NCBI GenBank assembly: GCA_021713395.1
Contig: JAKJJT010000009.1
Location: forward strand, 16,537 to 80,536
DNA from: Thiotrichales bacterium 19S9-11
Lineage (GTDB): Bacteria > Pseudomonadota > Gammaproteobacteria > Francisellales > Francisellaceae
Reading direction: 5' to 3'
DNA: 64,000 bases
In this document: piece by piece, positions 1-9,044 of the stretch
Layout of the letters: each line of letters starts with the position of its first letter
How positions within the stretch are numbered: position 1 is the stretch's first letter
The notes under the pieces: model-generated
What the model saw: the letters and a program-made list of their open reading frames with translations, nothing else
What the model was told of the DNA's origin: nothing
Database searches by the model: none
Translations under genes and position numbers: made by a program

Positions 1-1353
1 AAAAAATCTTTATCAGTTAGGCCTTACTTTTTTGAGTGTATTAATAATTTGGCTAATTTATATAAAGAAAATGATCAGACTCAAGAAGCAAAACAATACT
101 ATAAAAAAGCACTTTCACTTAAAGAACACCCGATGATCTATTTTAATTTAGGTCACCTATGCCAAGGGACTGGAGAGCACGGAGAAGCTGAGCATTATCT
201 TCAAAAAGCATTAGAATTAAAACCTAATTATTTTGAGTGTATTAATAACCTGGCTAGTTTGTATTTATCTCAAGAAAAATATGACCTTGCTGAAAAATAT
301 TATAAAGAAGCTTTAGCACTAAATAATGACTCTTGTGAGTGTCATTATAACTTAGCTAATTTATATAAATTAGTCGAAAATTACGACCAAGCTGAAAAGC
401 ACTATAAAATTGCCATGAAGCTAGATCCAAATTACAAGTCAAGCCACCTTAATTACGCACTTTTAAAGTTATTATTAGGAGATTATAAAACTGGGACTCA
501 ATATTATGAAAACAGAGCAACTGTTAGAGGGTTCTTACAAAACTATCAATTAAGTTCCAAGCTTTGGAACTCTGAGCATAGCCTTAACAATAAAAGTATT
601 CTTATTATTGAAGAGCAAGGGTTTGGCGATAATATACACTTTGTTCGATTTGCAAAAAACCTTAAAGAGATGGGTTGTAAAAAAATTATTTTTTGTTGTA
701 ATCCACTGCTTCATTCTTTAATTTCAACTAATCCTTATATCGATGAAGTTATTGCAAATACTGATAGTATCACAACTGATTACCATATTCTTTCAGGTAG
801 CCTAATGCAGTATTTAGATCTAGATTACCCTAACTTAAAAACAGAATTACCTTATTTATATGCCGATGAATCTAAAGTTAAAACTTTTGCTAAATACTTT
901 GATACGAAAAAATTTAAAGTTGGCATTGCCTTTAATGGCAATCCTGAACATAGAAACAATCATAATCGATCAATTTTATTTGAACAGTTTGTGCCTTTAA
1001 TTAATAGTCATCCAAATGTTGAGTTTTATAGTATTAATTTTAATGAAGAACCATTATTAGCAAACCACCAGATAACTGATTTAAAACATTTAATTCATGA
1101 CTTTTCTGATACCGCTGCAATCATAGAACATTTAGATTTATTGATCAGTATAGACTCTTCCCCCATTCATATCGCAGGCGCTTTAAATAAACCTTGTTGG
1201 TTACTTTTATCAAAAGTACATGACTGGCGCTGGTCAATTAATAGTGATACAACGCCATGGTATCCAAGTTTTAAGTTATTTCGACAAAAAACAAACCATG
1301 TTTGGGGGAATGTGATTAGTGATATTAGTGACCGACTAAAAACACATTCATAA
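1..1353 (+). CDS. TPR protein with C-terminal GT9-like glycosyltransferase domain (5' end outside window)
   Basis: The reading frame is open from base 1, so the gene begins left of the window; the TTG at 49 is internal, not a start. The visible 450 residues begin with about four and a half 34-residue TPR units, for example the one carrying NNLASLYLSQEKYDLAEKYY. A GT-B type C-terminal half follows, with the family's landmarks: GFGDNIHFVRFAK, VGIAFNGNPEHRNNHNRS, DTAAIIEHLDLLISIDSSP, HIAGALNKPCWLLL and DWRWSINSDTTPWYP. Such TPR-GT9 proteins are often placed in glycan or protein glycosylation, but the substrate cannot be read here. The repeats at about 29-62 and 229-262 are very alike at DNA level, so unit duplication is fairly recent. 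The 3' end overlaps the convergent desuccinylase gene by 29 bp. Confidence 0.85.
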   Translation, partial: KKSLSVRPYFFECINNLANLYKENDQTQEAKQYYKKALSLKEHPMIYFNLGHLCQGTGEHGEAEHYLQKALELKPNYFECINNLASLYLSQEKYDLAEKYYKEALALNNDSCECHYNLANLYKLVENYDQAEKHYKIAMKLDPNYKSSHLNYALLKLLLGDYKTGTQYYENRATVRGFLQNYQLSSKLWNSEHSLNNKSILIIEEQGFGDNIHFVRFAKNLKEMGCKKIIFCCNPLLHSLISTNPYIDEVIANTDSITTDYHILSGSLMQYLDLDYPNLKTELPYLYADESKVKTFAKYFDTKKFKVGIAFNGNPEHRNNHNRSILFEQFVPLINSHPNVEFYSINFNEEPLLANHQITDLKHLIHDFSDTAAIIEHLDLLISIDSSPIHIAGALNKPCWLLLSKVHDWRWSINSDTTPWYPSFKLFRQKTNHVWGNVISDISDRLKTHS

Positions 1354-2449
1354 GGTGAGAATTCTGTGGTAATGCACCTTGATTGTTAATACTAGCAATT
1401 TTACCACTAACTGGAGATATTATATCTATACTTTTTGATTTAGACATTTGTAATACTCGACCAATAACCTGGCCTTTTTTAATTGTTTCTCCAGGTGCAA
1501 CATACCATTCATAAAGTCCACCAATTTCAGAGTAAATTGCTTTAAAATTATCTGCATGATGCATTGTTGATGGAGCTCGCTTATCTACAAAACTGAAATC
1601 ATCAACTGACTCTTTATAAGCCAGGTAGTTTATAATGCTGCAACTTTGTGCAATAGCTAAAGACTGACTAATTTTTTCTTTTGACCCAAGCTCTAAAGTA
1701 TAACCTTCAATAAGAACTTCTTCTTCACGATTAAGACGTGAAAAAGCCTTTTGCAAATGCCACCATGGTGAAAAACTAGCTTCATCAAGCGCACCATCAA
1801 ATTCATTATCCATCAAAATCACATCTGAATATTGGAAATAAGCTGCTGAATCTTTTGCGTATGATGGGCTATAAAGATAATTAATTGCTTCTGCATCTGT
1901 ATGTAGATCAAGCACAAGATCTGCTTGATAGGCAAATAACTGTAACTGGTAAGCCATAAACTGTGCGCGAGTTAGTAAATACGGCTTATCTAACGCTTTA
2001 AGTAACTGCTCACACAGTATCTCTCTAAATGCTTTTTTATATTCTGCTTGAGTGCTATTAATATGCTCATTAGCAAATGCATTGTAATCAATTTTTGGGT
2101 AGAAATAATAACGATTCCAATTATCACCATTCATCGGATCAAAACGTCCTTGATGGGCTGAGCCAACACGAGAAGCAGCACCAGTTGGATTGCATTGCGG
2201 TATAATCGTAATATCACCTAGCGGTTGATTAGATGAAAACTGTTCTAACAATTCAAAAATAACAGCATTACCTTGAATCTCATCTGCATGCATACTCGCT
2301 TGAATATACACACTCGGCGCCTCTTGACTGCTACCTTTTATATGAATTACTTTTACAGTTAAATCTTCACCATAAGAATCCTGACCAACACATAGCAAAG
2401 ATTCTGTCATATAATCTACGCTATTTACTTTTTTTATCTCAGCCAACAT
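1325..2449 (-). CDS. M14-family succinylglutamate desuccinylase/aspartoacylase-like hydrolase, last gene of the lysine operon
   Basis: This 374-residue protein has the zinc-site HxxE signature of the AstE/AspA branch of M14 carboxypeptidases (QASMHADEIQGN, H54 and E57), a further zinc His in VLDLHTDAE (about 180), the substrate-binding stretch CNPTGAASR and a late Glu in YTLELGSKEK. E. coli AstE has 322 residues. It overlaps the lysA 3' end by 16 bp and is the last gene after lysC-dapB-dapA-dapD-lysA. No dapE is visible in this operon, so hydrolysis of N-succinyl-LL-diaminopimelate is an attractive role. That role is inference from context; AstE-type arginine catabolism or another N-acyl amino acid are alternatives. 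The family call is firm, the substrate is not. Confidence 0.82.
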   Translation of the reverse strand: MLAEIKKVNSVDYMTESLLCVGQDSYGEDLTVKVIHIKGSSQEAPSVYIQASMHADEIQGNAVIFELLEQFSSNQPLGDITIIPQCNPTGAASRVGSAHQGRFDPMNGDNWNRYYFYPKIDYNAFANEHINSTQAEYKKAFREILCEQLLKALDKPYLLTRAQFMAYQLQLFAYQADLVLDLHTDAEAINYLYSPSYAKDSAAYFQYSDVILMDNEFDGALDEASFSPWWHLQKAFSRLNREEEVLIEGYTLELGSKEKISQSLAIAQSCSIINYLAYKESVDDFSFVDKRAPSTMHHADNFKAIYSEIGGLYEWYVAPGETIKKGQVIGRVLQMSKSKSIDIISPVSGKIASINNQGALPQNSHLMNVFLVGH

Positions 2450-3648
2450 GATGCTTTTGCAACCTCTCTAATTATATTTATCTTATTATCACTAAAGATC
2501 ACTTCACCTGGTAAATTATGACAAAGAAAGAACGGCATGCTTTCAGTGAAACCATAAGCACCAGTTTGATCAAAAATTAAGTAATCGCCAACTTTGATAT
2601 CTTCAGCAAAATCATAACAGCCTAAATAGTCCAGACTTGTACATAATGGTCCATGAATATAAAAAGGCTTTTTCGTTGCGCATGAATCTCTTAAAAGCTG
2701 ACATGGAAATGCCTCATGTGTTAATGCAGGCCTAAGTAAATGTTGACTACCACCTTCTGTAATTAGTATATCTTTACCATTAACAGACTTTCTATCGACA
2801 ACTTGTGTTACATAAGCACCGTGCTCGCCAATAACATAGCGGCCCAACTCTAACCAATAATCAATTGATGGGTTTTCTCTTTTTAGATTATTTAATGCAT
2901 CAGCAATATCTTTAATTAATAATGATCGACCTTCAAATTGATATGGAATACCTAAACCACCACCTAAGTCAATTACTTGAATATTTAAACTAAGCTTTTG
3001 ACTTAAGTCTAATAGAGAATTAGTAATAGTTGACCAAATCTCAAAAAGCCTAGTTACATCGGTAATATTTCCCCATTGAAAGCAATGAAGACCAATGATA
3101 TTAATGTAATCTAAATCTTCTAATTGACCATTTTTTAGAACTTCTAACCAATCAGCAGGAAAAAGTCCAAAAGGCGTCTGGCAATTACCACCACCTAAGA
3201 CATTTTTTTCATCACTATCCCATGCAAGTTGCACACGCAGTAATGCTTTAACTTTAATTTGATGCTGATTAGTTATTGCTTTTAAATTTTCAAGTTGACT
3301 AGCACTTTCAAGAATAAATATGCGAACACCTTTTTCAATAAAGTAGCTAATATCACTAAAAGACTTAGCAGGCCCTGTAAATAAAATATTTTTAGGATTA
3401 ACCCCTTGCTTTAATACTTGATTTAATTCGCCAATACTTGCAACATCAAATCGAAAATTTTCTTGATTTAAACACTGAATCACAGATGATAATGGATTCG
3501 CTTTAAGCGCATACCAAAGATCAACAGGCAGTTCCTTTAGATTAGCAGCGTGATGCTTCAATGCATCTAAATCATAATAAAAGAACGCACCTTGCATCTC
3601 TTGTGATAACGATATTATGTTTTCTCTGTGTTGATCTAAATTAATCAT
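2434..3648 (-). CDS. lysA: Diaminopimelate decarboxylase (PLP, fold type III)
   Basis: Decarboxylates meso-diaminopimelate to L-lysine, the last step of the pathway. The 404-residue product has the PLP lysine in WYALKANP near residue 50, the glycine-rich phosphate loop IDLGGGLGIPY, ELGRYVIGEHGAYV and the dimer-interface motif GPLCTSLDYLG with the active-site Cys. The usual HIGSQ motif is replaced by GLHCFQWGN, so this is a divergent branch of the LysA/ornithine-decarboxylase-like family. A related PLP decarboxylase with another diamino acid substrate is possible, but its place directly behind dapD strongly favours lysA. It lies 13 bp after dapD and overlaps the next gene by 16 bp. Confidence 0.85.
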   Translation of the reverse strand: MINLDQHRENIISLSQEMQGAFFYYDLDALKHHAANLKELPVDLWYALKANPLSSVIQCLNQENFRFDVASIGELNQVLKQGVNPKNILFTGPAKSFSDISYFIEKGVRIFILESASQLENLKAITNQHQIKVKALLRVQLAWDSDEKNVLGGGNCQTPFGLFPADWLEVLKNGQLEDLDYINIIGLHCFQWGNITDVTRLFEIWSTITNSLLDLSQKLSLNIQVIDLGGGLGIPYQFEGRSLLIKDIADALNNLKRENPSIDYWLELGRYVIGEHGAYVTQVVDRKSVNGKDILITEGGSQHLLRPALTHEAFPCQLLRDSCATKKPFYIHGPLCTSLDYLGCYDFAEDIKVGDYLIFDQTGAYGFTESMPFFLCHNLPGEVIFSDNKINIIREVAKASCWLR

Positions 3649-3661
3649 ACTATAACTACTA

Positions 3662-4408
3662 TTATCTTAATGCTTCTTCGAGTGTTAAAGCTTTATTGCT
3701 TTTATCATCCCGATATTTAATAATAATCGGACACGCTGCTTGCAAACCTTGGGATTCCGCCCATGCTTGTTGCAATGGTCTCGTACCTGGAACAACAACT
3801 GCCCCTTCTGGAATTGCTGCGCCTTTTTCTAAAACTTTTTCATTAACACAATCATAAACATTAACCCCTTGTGATAAGACAACTGATGGCGCAATAACTG
3901 CTCTTTTTGAAACAACAATACCTTCGACAATGACAGCCCCAGCACCAACAAAAACATCATCTTCAATAATCACAGGACTCATGCCAATTGGCTCAAGAAC
4001 TCCACCAATCTGAACGCCTGCAGATAAATGCACATTTTTACCAATTTGGGCACAAGAGCCTACAAGTACATGACTGTCAATCATCGTACCTTCATCAATA
4101 TAAGCACCCGTATTGACATAAGCTGGTGGCATAATAATAACAGAAGGTGCAATATAAGCACCACGCCTAACGGCTGAACCACCAGGTACCATTCTAACGC
4201 CATCTGCAACATTAAACTTTCTTGGTACTAAATTATGCTTATCAACAAAACCCTCATAACCACTGTTATACTCTGTATTTTCTCCTGCACGAAATGCAGC
4301 AAGAATTGCTTCTTTTACTTCTGTATTTGCTTGCCATTTACCTTCAGTTTTAATTGCTGAACGAATTACACCTTGCTCTAATGCTGATAATGCCTCATTC
4401 CAGTTCAT
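3662..4408 (-). CDS. dapD: 2,3,4,5-tetrahydropyridine-2,6-dicarboxylate N-succinyltransferase
   Basis: Transfers succinyl from succinyl-CoA to tetrahydrodipicolinate. The protein is a left-handed beta-helix with hexapeptide repeats (such as GAYIDEGTMIDSHVLVGSCA, GKNVHLSAGVQIGG, IIEDDVFVGAGAVIVEG) after a short helical N-terminus. I chose the ATG at 4408, which gives MNWNEALS and 248 residues. It shares a base with the dapA stop (TAATG), and AGAAGGGG lies just upstream as ribosome binding site. A frame extending to 4441 adds only an unconserved stretch. At 248 residues it is somewhat shorter than E. coli DapD (274). Its presence means the organism uses the succinylase branch, so a desuccinylase is needed. 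Confidence 0.93.
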   Translation of the reverse strand: MNWNEALSALEQGVIRSAIKTEGKWQANTEVKEAILAAFRAGENTEYNSGYEGFVDKHNLVPRKFNVADGVRMVPGGSAVRRGAYIAPSVIIMPPAYVNTGAYIDEGTMIDSHVLVGSCAQIGKNVHLSAGVQIGGVLEPIGMSPVIIEDDVFVGAGAVIVEGIVVSKRAVIAPSVVLSQGVNVYDCVNEKVLEKGAAIPEGAVVVPGTRPLQQAWAESQGLQAACPIIIKYRDDKSNKALTLEEALR

Positions 4409-5316
4409 TAAATTGCCCCTTCTATTTCTTTTGTATGCCATAAATGAATTGATGAGTTGATGTCTTCAAGTAAATCTGTATTACTTAACTCATTTGCCAT
4501 TAATGGCATTCTTAGTGTATTGGTACGAATAATATTTTGTTTTGCTAGCCAAACTTTTGTTGGTATTGGGTTAGAAACACTAAAGCATGCACTAGTTGCT
4601 CTTTGCCAAAGTGTGTGTGTCGGCTTATCTATCTCATGCTTAAGTGCAAGTTCAACATAACGCTTGGTTTCATTTGGCCATATATTTGAAACAACTGACA
4701 CAAGACCTTTTGCGCCAACTTGAGCCAGTTCAGGCATTAATGCATCTTCACCGCTAAAGACTTTAACTTCTGGTGCAAGCTTCACATAGTGTGCAAAGCG
4801 CTCAATATCACCTGATGCTTCTTTCAATGCCCAAAATTTTTGATGGCCACATAAACTATTTAACGCTTCATAAGAAAAATTAACTCCAGTTCTTGAAGGC
4901 ACATTATATAACATACATGGTTTGCTTGAATGATCTAATAGTTGATTAAACCAAGTTGCTTGCCCTAATGGCCCTGGCTTTGCATATAAAGGTGTTACCA
5001 TTAGATACGCATTAATTTGTTCATATTGGTTACAATAATCAAGCCAGTTAAGCTGATCTTCTAACCTAAAGCCACCAACACCTACCATTAACGGTACTTG
5101 CAATGCTTCTTGAGCAACAAAATCAACAACCTGTCGCTGCTCGTTAGCGGATAGCGCAAGCGCTTCACCAGTGCTACCTAAAACTAAGATGCCACAGCCA
5201 GCATCATTTTGTCTTTTAAGTAAATAGCTAAAACTGTCAAAATCAATATCACCATTAGCATGCATTGGTGTAACAATAGCTGTCCATAAGGTTGTATTAT
5301 CAAGATTCATTTTCAT
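4408..5316 (-). CDS. dapA: 4-hydroxy-tetrahydrodipicolinate synthase
   Basis: Condenses pyruvate with aspartate semialdehyde, the entry to lysine and diaminopimelate synthesis. The 302-residue TIM barrel shows the substrate loop LGSTGEALAL, the catalytic Tyr in MLYNVPSRTG and the Schiff-base Lys in FWALKEASGD. The start ATG overlaps the dapB stop as ATGA, so translation is probably coupled; a second ATG two codons later is also possible. Regulation is expected through the lysine riboswitch at the head of the operon. Confidence 0.95.
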   Translation of the reverse strand: MKMNLDNTTLWTAIVTPMHANGDIDFDSFSYLLKRQNDAGCGILVLGSTGEALALSANEQRQVVDFVAQEALQVPLMVGVGGFRLEDQLNWLDYCNQYEQINAYLMVTPLYAKPGPLGQATWFNQLLDHSSKPCMLYNVPSRTGVNFSYEALNSLCGHQKFWALKEASGDIERFAHYVKLAPEVKVFSGEDALMPELAQVGAKGLVSVVSNIWPNETKRYVELALKHEIDKPTHTLWQRATSACFSVSNPIPTKVWLAKQNIIRTNTLRMPLMANELSNTDLLEDINSSIHLWHTKEIEGAI

Positions 5317-5981
5317 GATGCCCCCTTAACAATTTCATCAAACTGATAAAACCCTTTAATTGTTTGATCAGCATAAATATAATGAGCAGACCAAACTGCG
5401 CCTTCAGCAAATAACTTTCTGTCTAATGCAGTATGTGAAAACTCAATGATTTCAAATGTATTTTTTATTTTAAGTTGATGCTCACCTTTAACATCTTCTT
5501 TACGAATCGACTCAATAGGACAGCTATCTAAATCAAGCCATTTTTGCCAAGAGAGTGCCGTACCACTTGGTTTATCAAGCTTTTGCACATGATGTGTTTC
5601 TGATAGTGAGTATTGTGCATTTTTAGAAAAGTGACGTAGTTTACCTAAGCTACTTAACGCTTCTTTGATAAGCACCATGGATAGACTAAAATTATGTGCA
5701 ACAACCCAAGTTAAGCCCTCATTATTAACTGTTTGAATCAGCTCTTCATCATACTGAAAACCTGTCACACCACTAATAACCGGAATTTTTGCACTTAATA
5801 ATATTGGTACAATCTCTTTAAAAACTTGAGCATTAACAAATACAATTGCAATATCCGCTTGTGCTAACTTCTCAACTGTCACTTTATTTTTAGAATCAAA
5901 AATGCCACTGATTTGATCCTGATGCAGTAAATCAATAACGGCTTGACCTGTTTTACCTTTTCCAATTACTGCTACTTTCAT
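5313..5981 (-). CDS. dapB: 4-hydroxy-tetrahydrodipicolinate reductase, short form
   Basis: Reduces the DapA product with NAD(P)H. The N-terminal nucleotide loop is VAVIGKGKTGQAV and the catalytic segment is SETHHVQKLDKPSGTA, with the two His, the Lys and the SGTA substrate loop all in place. With 222 residues it is clearly shorter than E. coli DapB (273). The Rossmann part is trimmed, but every visible active-site element is kept. It overlaps lysC and dapA by 4 bp each (ATGA junctions). Confidence 0.93.
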   Translation of the reverse strand: MKVAVIGKGKTGQAVIDLLHQDQISGIFDSKNKVTVEKLAQADIAIVFVNAQVFKEIVPILLSAKIPVISGVTGFQYDEELIQTVNNEGLTWVVAHNFSLSMVLIKEALSSLGKLRHFSKNAQYSLSETHHVQKLDKPSGTALSWQKWLDLDSCPIESIRKEDVKGEHQLKIKNTFEIIEFSHTALDRKLFAEGAVWSAHYIYADQTIKGFYQFDEIVKGAS

Positions 5982-7348
5982 GCAATCATTTCCTTTTGAA
6001 CTTCATGATTAATAAAAAATTGGTTATAAATTCGCTCTATGACTTCTAGAGATTGATCTTTATTAACTAAAAGGCAAATGTTATGTCCACTGGCACCATG
6101 AGAAACTAGTCGAATATTATAATCTGTTAACTCAGAAAAAAGCTCACCACTAATACCTTTTGTGACATGTAGCTGACTACCAACAACTGCGATTAAAGAT
6201 AAGTCATTCTCAATGCTAATTTTTACATTACCTAATGATTGAAGCTCTTCTAATAACGCTTCTGTAATCAAACTTGAGTGAAGGGATTGACTACCTGCAT
6301 AATCAAGTGTTAAAGCAACACTCACCTCACTTGTCGTAACTAAATCAACACTAACTTTATGTTTTGCAAGAATGTTAAAAATACCTGCAAGAAAGCCCCT
6401 GGCTTGAAACATCTCATAAGACTTTATTGTTAATAACGTTTGATTCTTACGCTCAGCAATGGCGTGAATGCCAGCAGTATTATGACACTCATCTTCTGGT
6501 ACTATCCAAGTACCACCTGCGCTTGGATTAAAACTTGAACCTACAAATACTCGAATATTCTGACGTACCGCTGGCCAAAGTGTTGCTGGATGTAAAACTT
6601 TCGCACCAAATGTTGCAAGCTCTGCTGCCTCATTAAAACTAATTGAGTCAATTGCTTGTGCATTTTTAATTGCTCTTGGATCTGTTTGATAAACACCATT
6701 AACATCAGTCCAGATTTGTAATGCTTTTGCATTAAGTGCTTCTGAAATTAATGCTGCAGAATAATCACTACCACCGCGACCGAGTGTTGTTGTATGACCA
6801 TGCTGATCTTTAGCAATAAATCCTTCTGTGATAATCACAAAATCTTGAATATCAGGTAGCACTTTATCATTAATATTAGCTTTGATCTTTTCAATGTCAG
6901 GCTCTTGATCAGTTAAAACAATCAGCTCTCGTGCATCGACATGCTTTGCTTTAATACCTGAGTTAATCATCATAGCACACACTAAACGTGATGAAATACG
7001 CTCACCAAATGATAGAATATCACTTGCATGTGCTGTATTTTGCTTGTTATCTAAACAGAGCCGAGTTAATTCATCTAGCATAGAATCTATTTCAATACTT
7101 AAAGCTTGACTATTAATATGAGATAAAATAGGTGAAATAATCTGGCGTATTGTTTCTATCGTTTGAGTAATATTTAGCGCTTGTTGCTTTGCTAGCTTAA
7201 CTAATAAATTTGTAATACCAGACTGAGCACTGACAACAACTAGACGAGTATTTGGTGATGCTTTAATAATTCTGATACAGTTTTCAATTGCAGAAACATT
7301 GGCAACACTTGTGCCTCCAAACTTTGCAACGATACTAGCATTTTGCAT
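5978..7348 (-). CDS. lysC: Aspartate kinase, lysine-regulated type
   Basis: Phosphorylates aspartate, the first committed step toward lysine. The product has SIVAKFGGTSVAN at the N-terminus, GRGGSDYSAALIS and IWTDVNGVYQTDPR in the kinase domain, and two ACT-type regulatory segments after about residue 300. There is no homoserine dehydrogenase fusion. I chose ATG 7348 (MQNASIVAKFGG, 456 residues against 449 in E. coli), with GGGAAAG upstream. A longer frame from a GTG at 7429 reads back through leader RNA and is not believable. The start lies right behind a hairpin that can cover the ribosome binding site. Confidence 0.94.
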   Translation of the reverse strand: MQNASIVAKFGGTSVANVSAIENCIRIIKASPNTRLVVVSAQSGITNLLVKLAKQQALNITQTIETIRQIISPILSHINSQALSIEIDSMLDELTRLCLDNKQNTAHASDILSFGERISSRLVCAMMINSGIKAKHVDARELIVLTDQEPDIEKIKANINDKVLPDIQDFVIITEGFIAKDQHGHTTTLGRGGSDYSAALISEALNAKALQIWTDVNGVYQTDPRAIKNAQAIDSISFNEAAELATFGAKVLHPATLWPAVRQNIRVFVGSSFNPSAGGTWIVPEDECHNTAGIHAIAERKNQTLLTIKSYEMFQARGFLAGIFNILAKHKVSVDLVTTSEVSVALTLDYAGSQSLHSSLITEALLEELQSLGNVKISIENDLSLIAVVGSQLHVTKGISGELFSELTDYNIRLVSHGASGHNICLLVNKDQSLEVIERIYNQFFINHEVQKEMIA

Positions 7349-7351
7349 AAC

Positions 7352-7380
7352 TACTTTCCCATTTATTGATATGGGAAGTA
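7352..7380 (-). promoter_or_regulatory. Hairpin that can sequester the lysC ribosome binding site
   Basis: On the transcript strand UACUUCCCAU pairs with AUGGGAAAGUA across a short loop, about ten base pairs with one bulged A. The right arm contains the GGGAAAG in front of the lysC ATG. This is the expected position of a riboswitch expression platform that acts on translation. The pairing is seen; the switching role is inferred. Confidence 0.55.
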
Positions 7381-7448
7381 CGGTGAAGTGACAAAGAAAC
7401 TCTGACAACATTTTACCGAAGCGCCCCACATCATAAGTTTCATTTATG

Positions 7449-7600
7449 GTGTGACAGTGCTAATCCCTTTCAGCATTAGCCCCAAGTAAAGATATGTAAC
7501 ATCTCTTTACTTTCGGCACTTACCCTACTTGCTTCATTGATCATCAAGTGTTACAACTTTCACAATGAATGTATGGCTTGTGCACCTCTTCTTAAAAGCT
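7449..7600 (-). ncRNA. Lysine riboswitch (L box)
   Basis: The leader RNA upstream of lysC carries L-box landmarks in order on the minus strand: AAGAGGUGC at its 5' end (about 7583-7591), AGUAGGGUAAGUGCCGAA in the middle, and a stem GCUAAUGCUGAAAGGGAUUAGC followed by CUGUCACACC at the 3' end. The corresponding E. coli lysC leader has AGAGGCGC, GCCGA, a GGGGCUGAAUCCCC stem and UUGUCACC. Bound lysine should lower expression of the six-gene operon. The boundaries are approximate. The rest of the gap (7601-7754) is AT-rich and shows no gene. Confidence 0.9.
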
Positions 7601-7754
7601 CTAATTATCCAAACTAACATAGTCTAGATGAAGATGCTACTATTAATTTAAATAATATTTAATTATTTTATTTTTGATATTTAATATAAACTAAAATTGC
7701 AATAAAAAGAAGATTTGAATAATGATTGATTTATTATTCTTGGTTTATATATAA

Positions 7755-9026
7755 CTAGCTTTCTTTTAATAACTGTAATTTTTCTTTAATTGACTTCTCT
7801 AAACCACGATCTGTGGGTTGGTAAAAATTAATGGGTTTAACATTTTCAGGAAAGTAGTTAACGCCCTTAACATAAGCATTTTTATAATCATGAGGATATT
7901 GATACTCTTTACCATAACCAATATTTTTCATTAGTTTTGTTGGTGCATTTCGCAAATACAGCGGTACTTGAGGGTTCGTATTTTTTCTAGCATAGTCAGT
8001 TGCTTGATTGAAAGCTTTATAGACTGCATTACTCTTTGGCGCTACCGCCAAATAGCTAACCGCTTGCGCTAAAGCCAACTCCCCTTCTGGTGAACCTAAT
8101 CGCTCAATGACTTGCCAAGCATCTAATGTGATACTTAATGCTCTTGGATCTGCATTACCAATATCTTCTGAAGCCATGCGTACCACACGTCTTGCAATAT
8201 ACAACGGATCAGCGCCACCTTGTAACATAGCCGATAACCAAAATAATGATGCATCAGGGTCTGAGCCTCGAACTGACTTATGAAGCGCTGAGATCAGATC
8301 ATAAAAGTACTCGCCGCCTTTATCAAAGGTCATCAGATTTTGACCTAGTATTGACTTAATCGTTTCTAAATCAACTGTTTTAACTTGATCAACTGCTTCT
8401 GTCATTTCAATAATAGACTCAAGCCAATTAAGCAGTTTTCGTGCATCACCATTGGCAGCATCAATGACAATACTCTGTAATTGCTCAGGAAAGTTAACTG
8501 GCTGCCCTGTTAAAGCCTTCTCAACCACTTGAGATAAATCTTCTCTACTTAAAGATTTTAAAATATGCACCCTCACTCTAGATAAAAGTGCGTTATTTAA
8601 TTCAAACGATGGATTTTCTGTTGTTGCACCAATAAAGATAAACGTTCCGTTTTCAATATGCGGTAAAAATGCATCCTGCTGTGATTTAGAAAATCGATGC
8701 ACCTCATCTACAAATAAAACTGTTTTAATACCTTCAGCTAACCGCTGTTTTGCTCTTTCGACAACCAGCCTTATATCTTTCACCCCCGAAGTAACAGCAG
8801 ATAATTCTTCTATTTGTGCATCAATAGAGCCTGCTAAAATTCTAGCTAGTGTTGTTTTTCCAGTACCAGGCGGCCCCCAGAAAATCATCGAATACAACTG
8901 CCCTTTTTCAATACAACGACGAATTGCTTTATTTTCACCGACCAAATGTTCTTGGCCATAAAAATGAGCCAGTGAATCAGGACGAATTAAAGCAGCCAAC
9001 GGCTGAAAGTTAAGTGTTGTAGTCAT
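7755..9026 (-). CDS. rarA: Replication-associated recombination protein A (AAA+ ATPase)
   Basis: RarA/MgsA (423 residues; 447 in E. coli) acts at stalled replication forks and on single-stranded DNA with SSB. Walker A is FWGPPGTGKTTLARIL near residue 50, Walker B is TVLFVDEVHRF, and sensor 1 is IFIGATTENPSFELN. The C-terminal tetramerisation part has LWFLSAM-like and DPLYIARRVVRMASEDIGNA stretches typical of the family. The gene is 18 bp behind coaBC and probably cotranscribed with it. Confidence 0.95.
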   Translation of the reverse strand: MTTTLNFQPLAALIRPDSLAHFYGQEHLVGENKAIRRCIEKGQLYSMIFWGPPGTGKTTLARILAGSIDAQIEELSAVTSGVKDIRLVVERAKQRLAEGIKTVLFVDEVHRFSKSQQDAFLPHIENGTFIFIGATTENPSFELNNALLSRVRVHILKSLSREDLSQVVEKALTGQPVNFPEQLQSIVIDAANGDARKLLNWLESIIEMTEAVDQVKTVDLETIKSILGQNLMTFDKGGEYFYDLISALHKSVRGSDPDASLFWLSAMLQGGADPLYIARRVVRMASEDIGNADPRALSITLDAWQVIERLGSPEGELALAQAVSYLAVAPKSNAVYKAFNQATDYARKNTNPQVPLYLRNAPTKLMKNIGYGKEYQYPHDYKNAYVKGVNYFPENVKPINFYQPTDRGLEKSIKEKLQLLKES

Positions 9027-9044
9027 TGGTAATTAGTAATCTCT

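Noticed and set aside
4457..4660. Plus-strand open frame inside dapA
   Set aside because: Antisense shadow of a well-supported housekeeping gene, as are the plus-strand frames inside coaBC, gcvT, pgi, bamA, dxr, gyrA and zwf.
7349..7429. N-terminal extension of LysC from a GTG
   Set aside because: It reads through the riboswitch expression platform and adds residues not seen in LysC proteins; the ATG at 7348 fits the family start.
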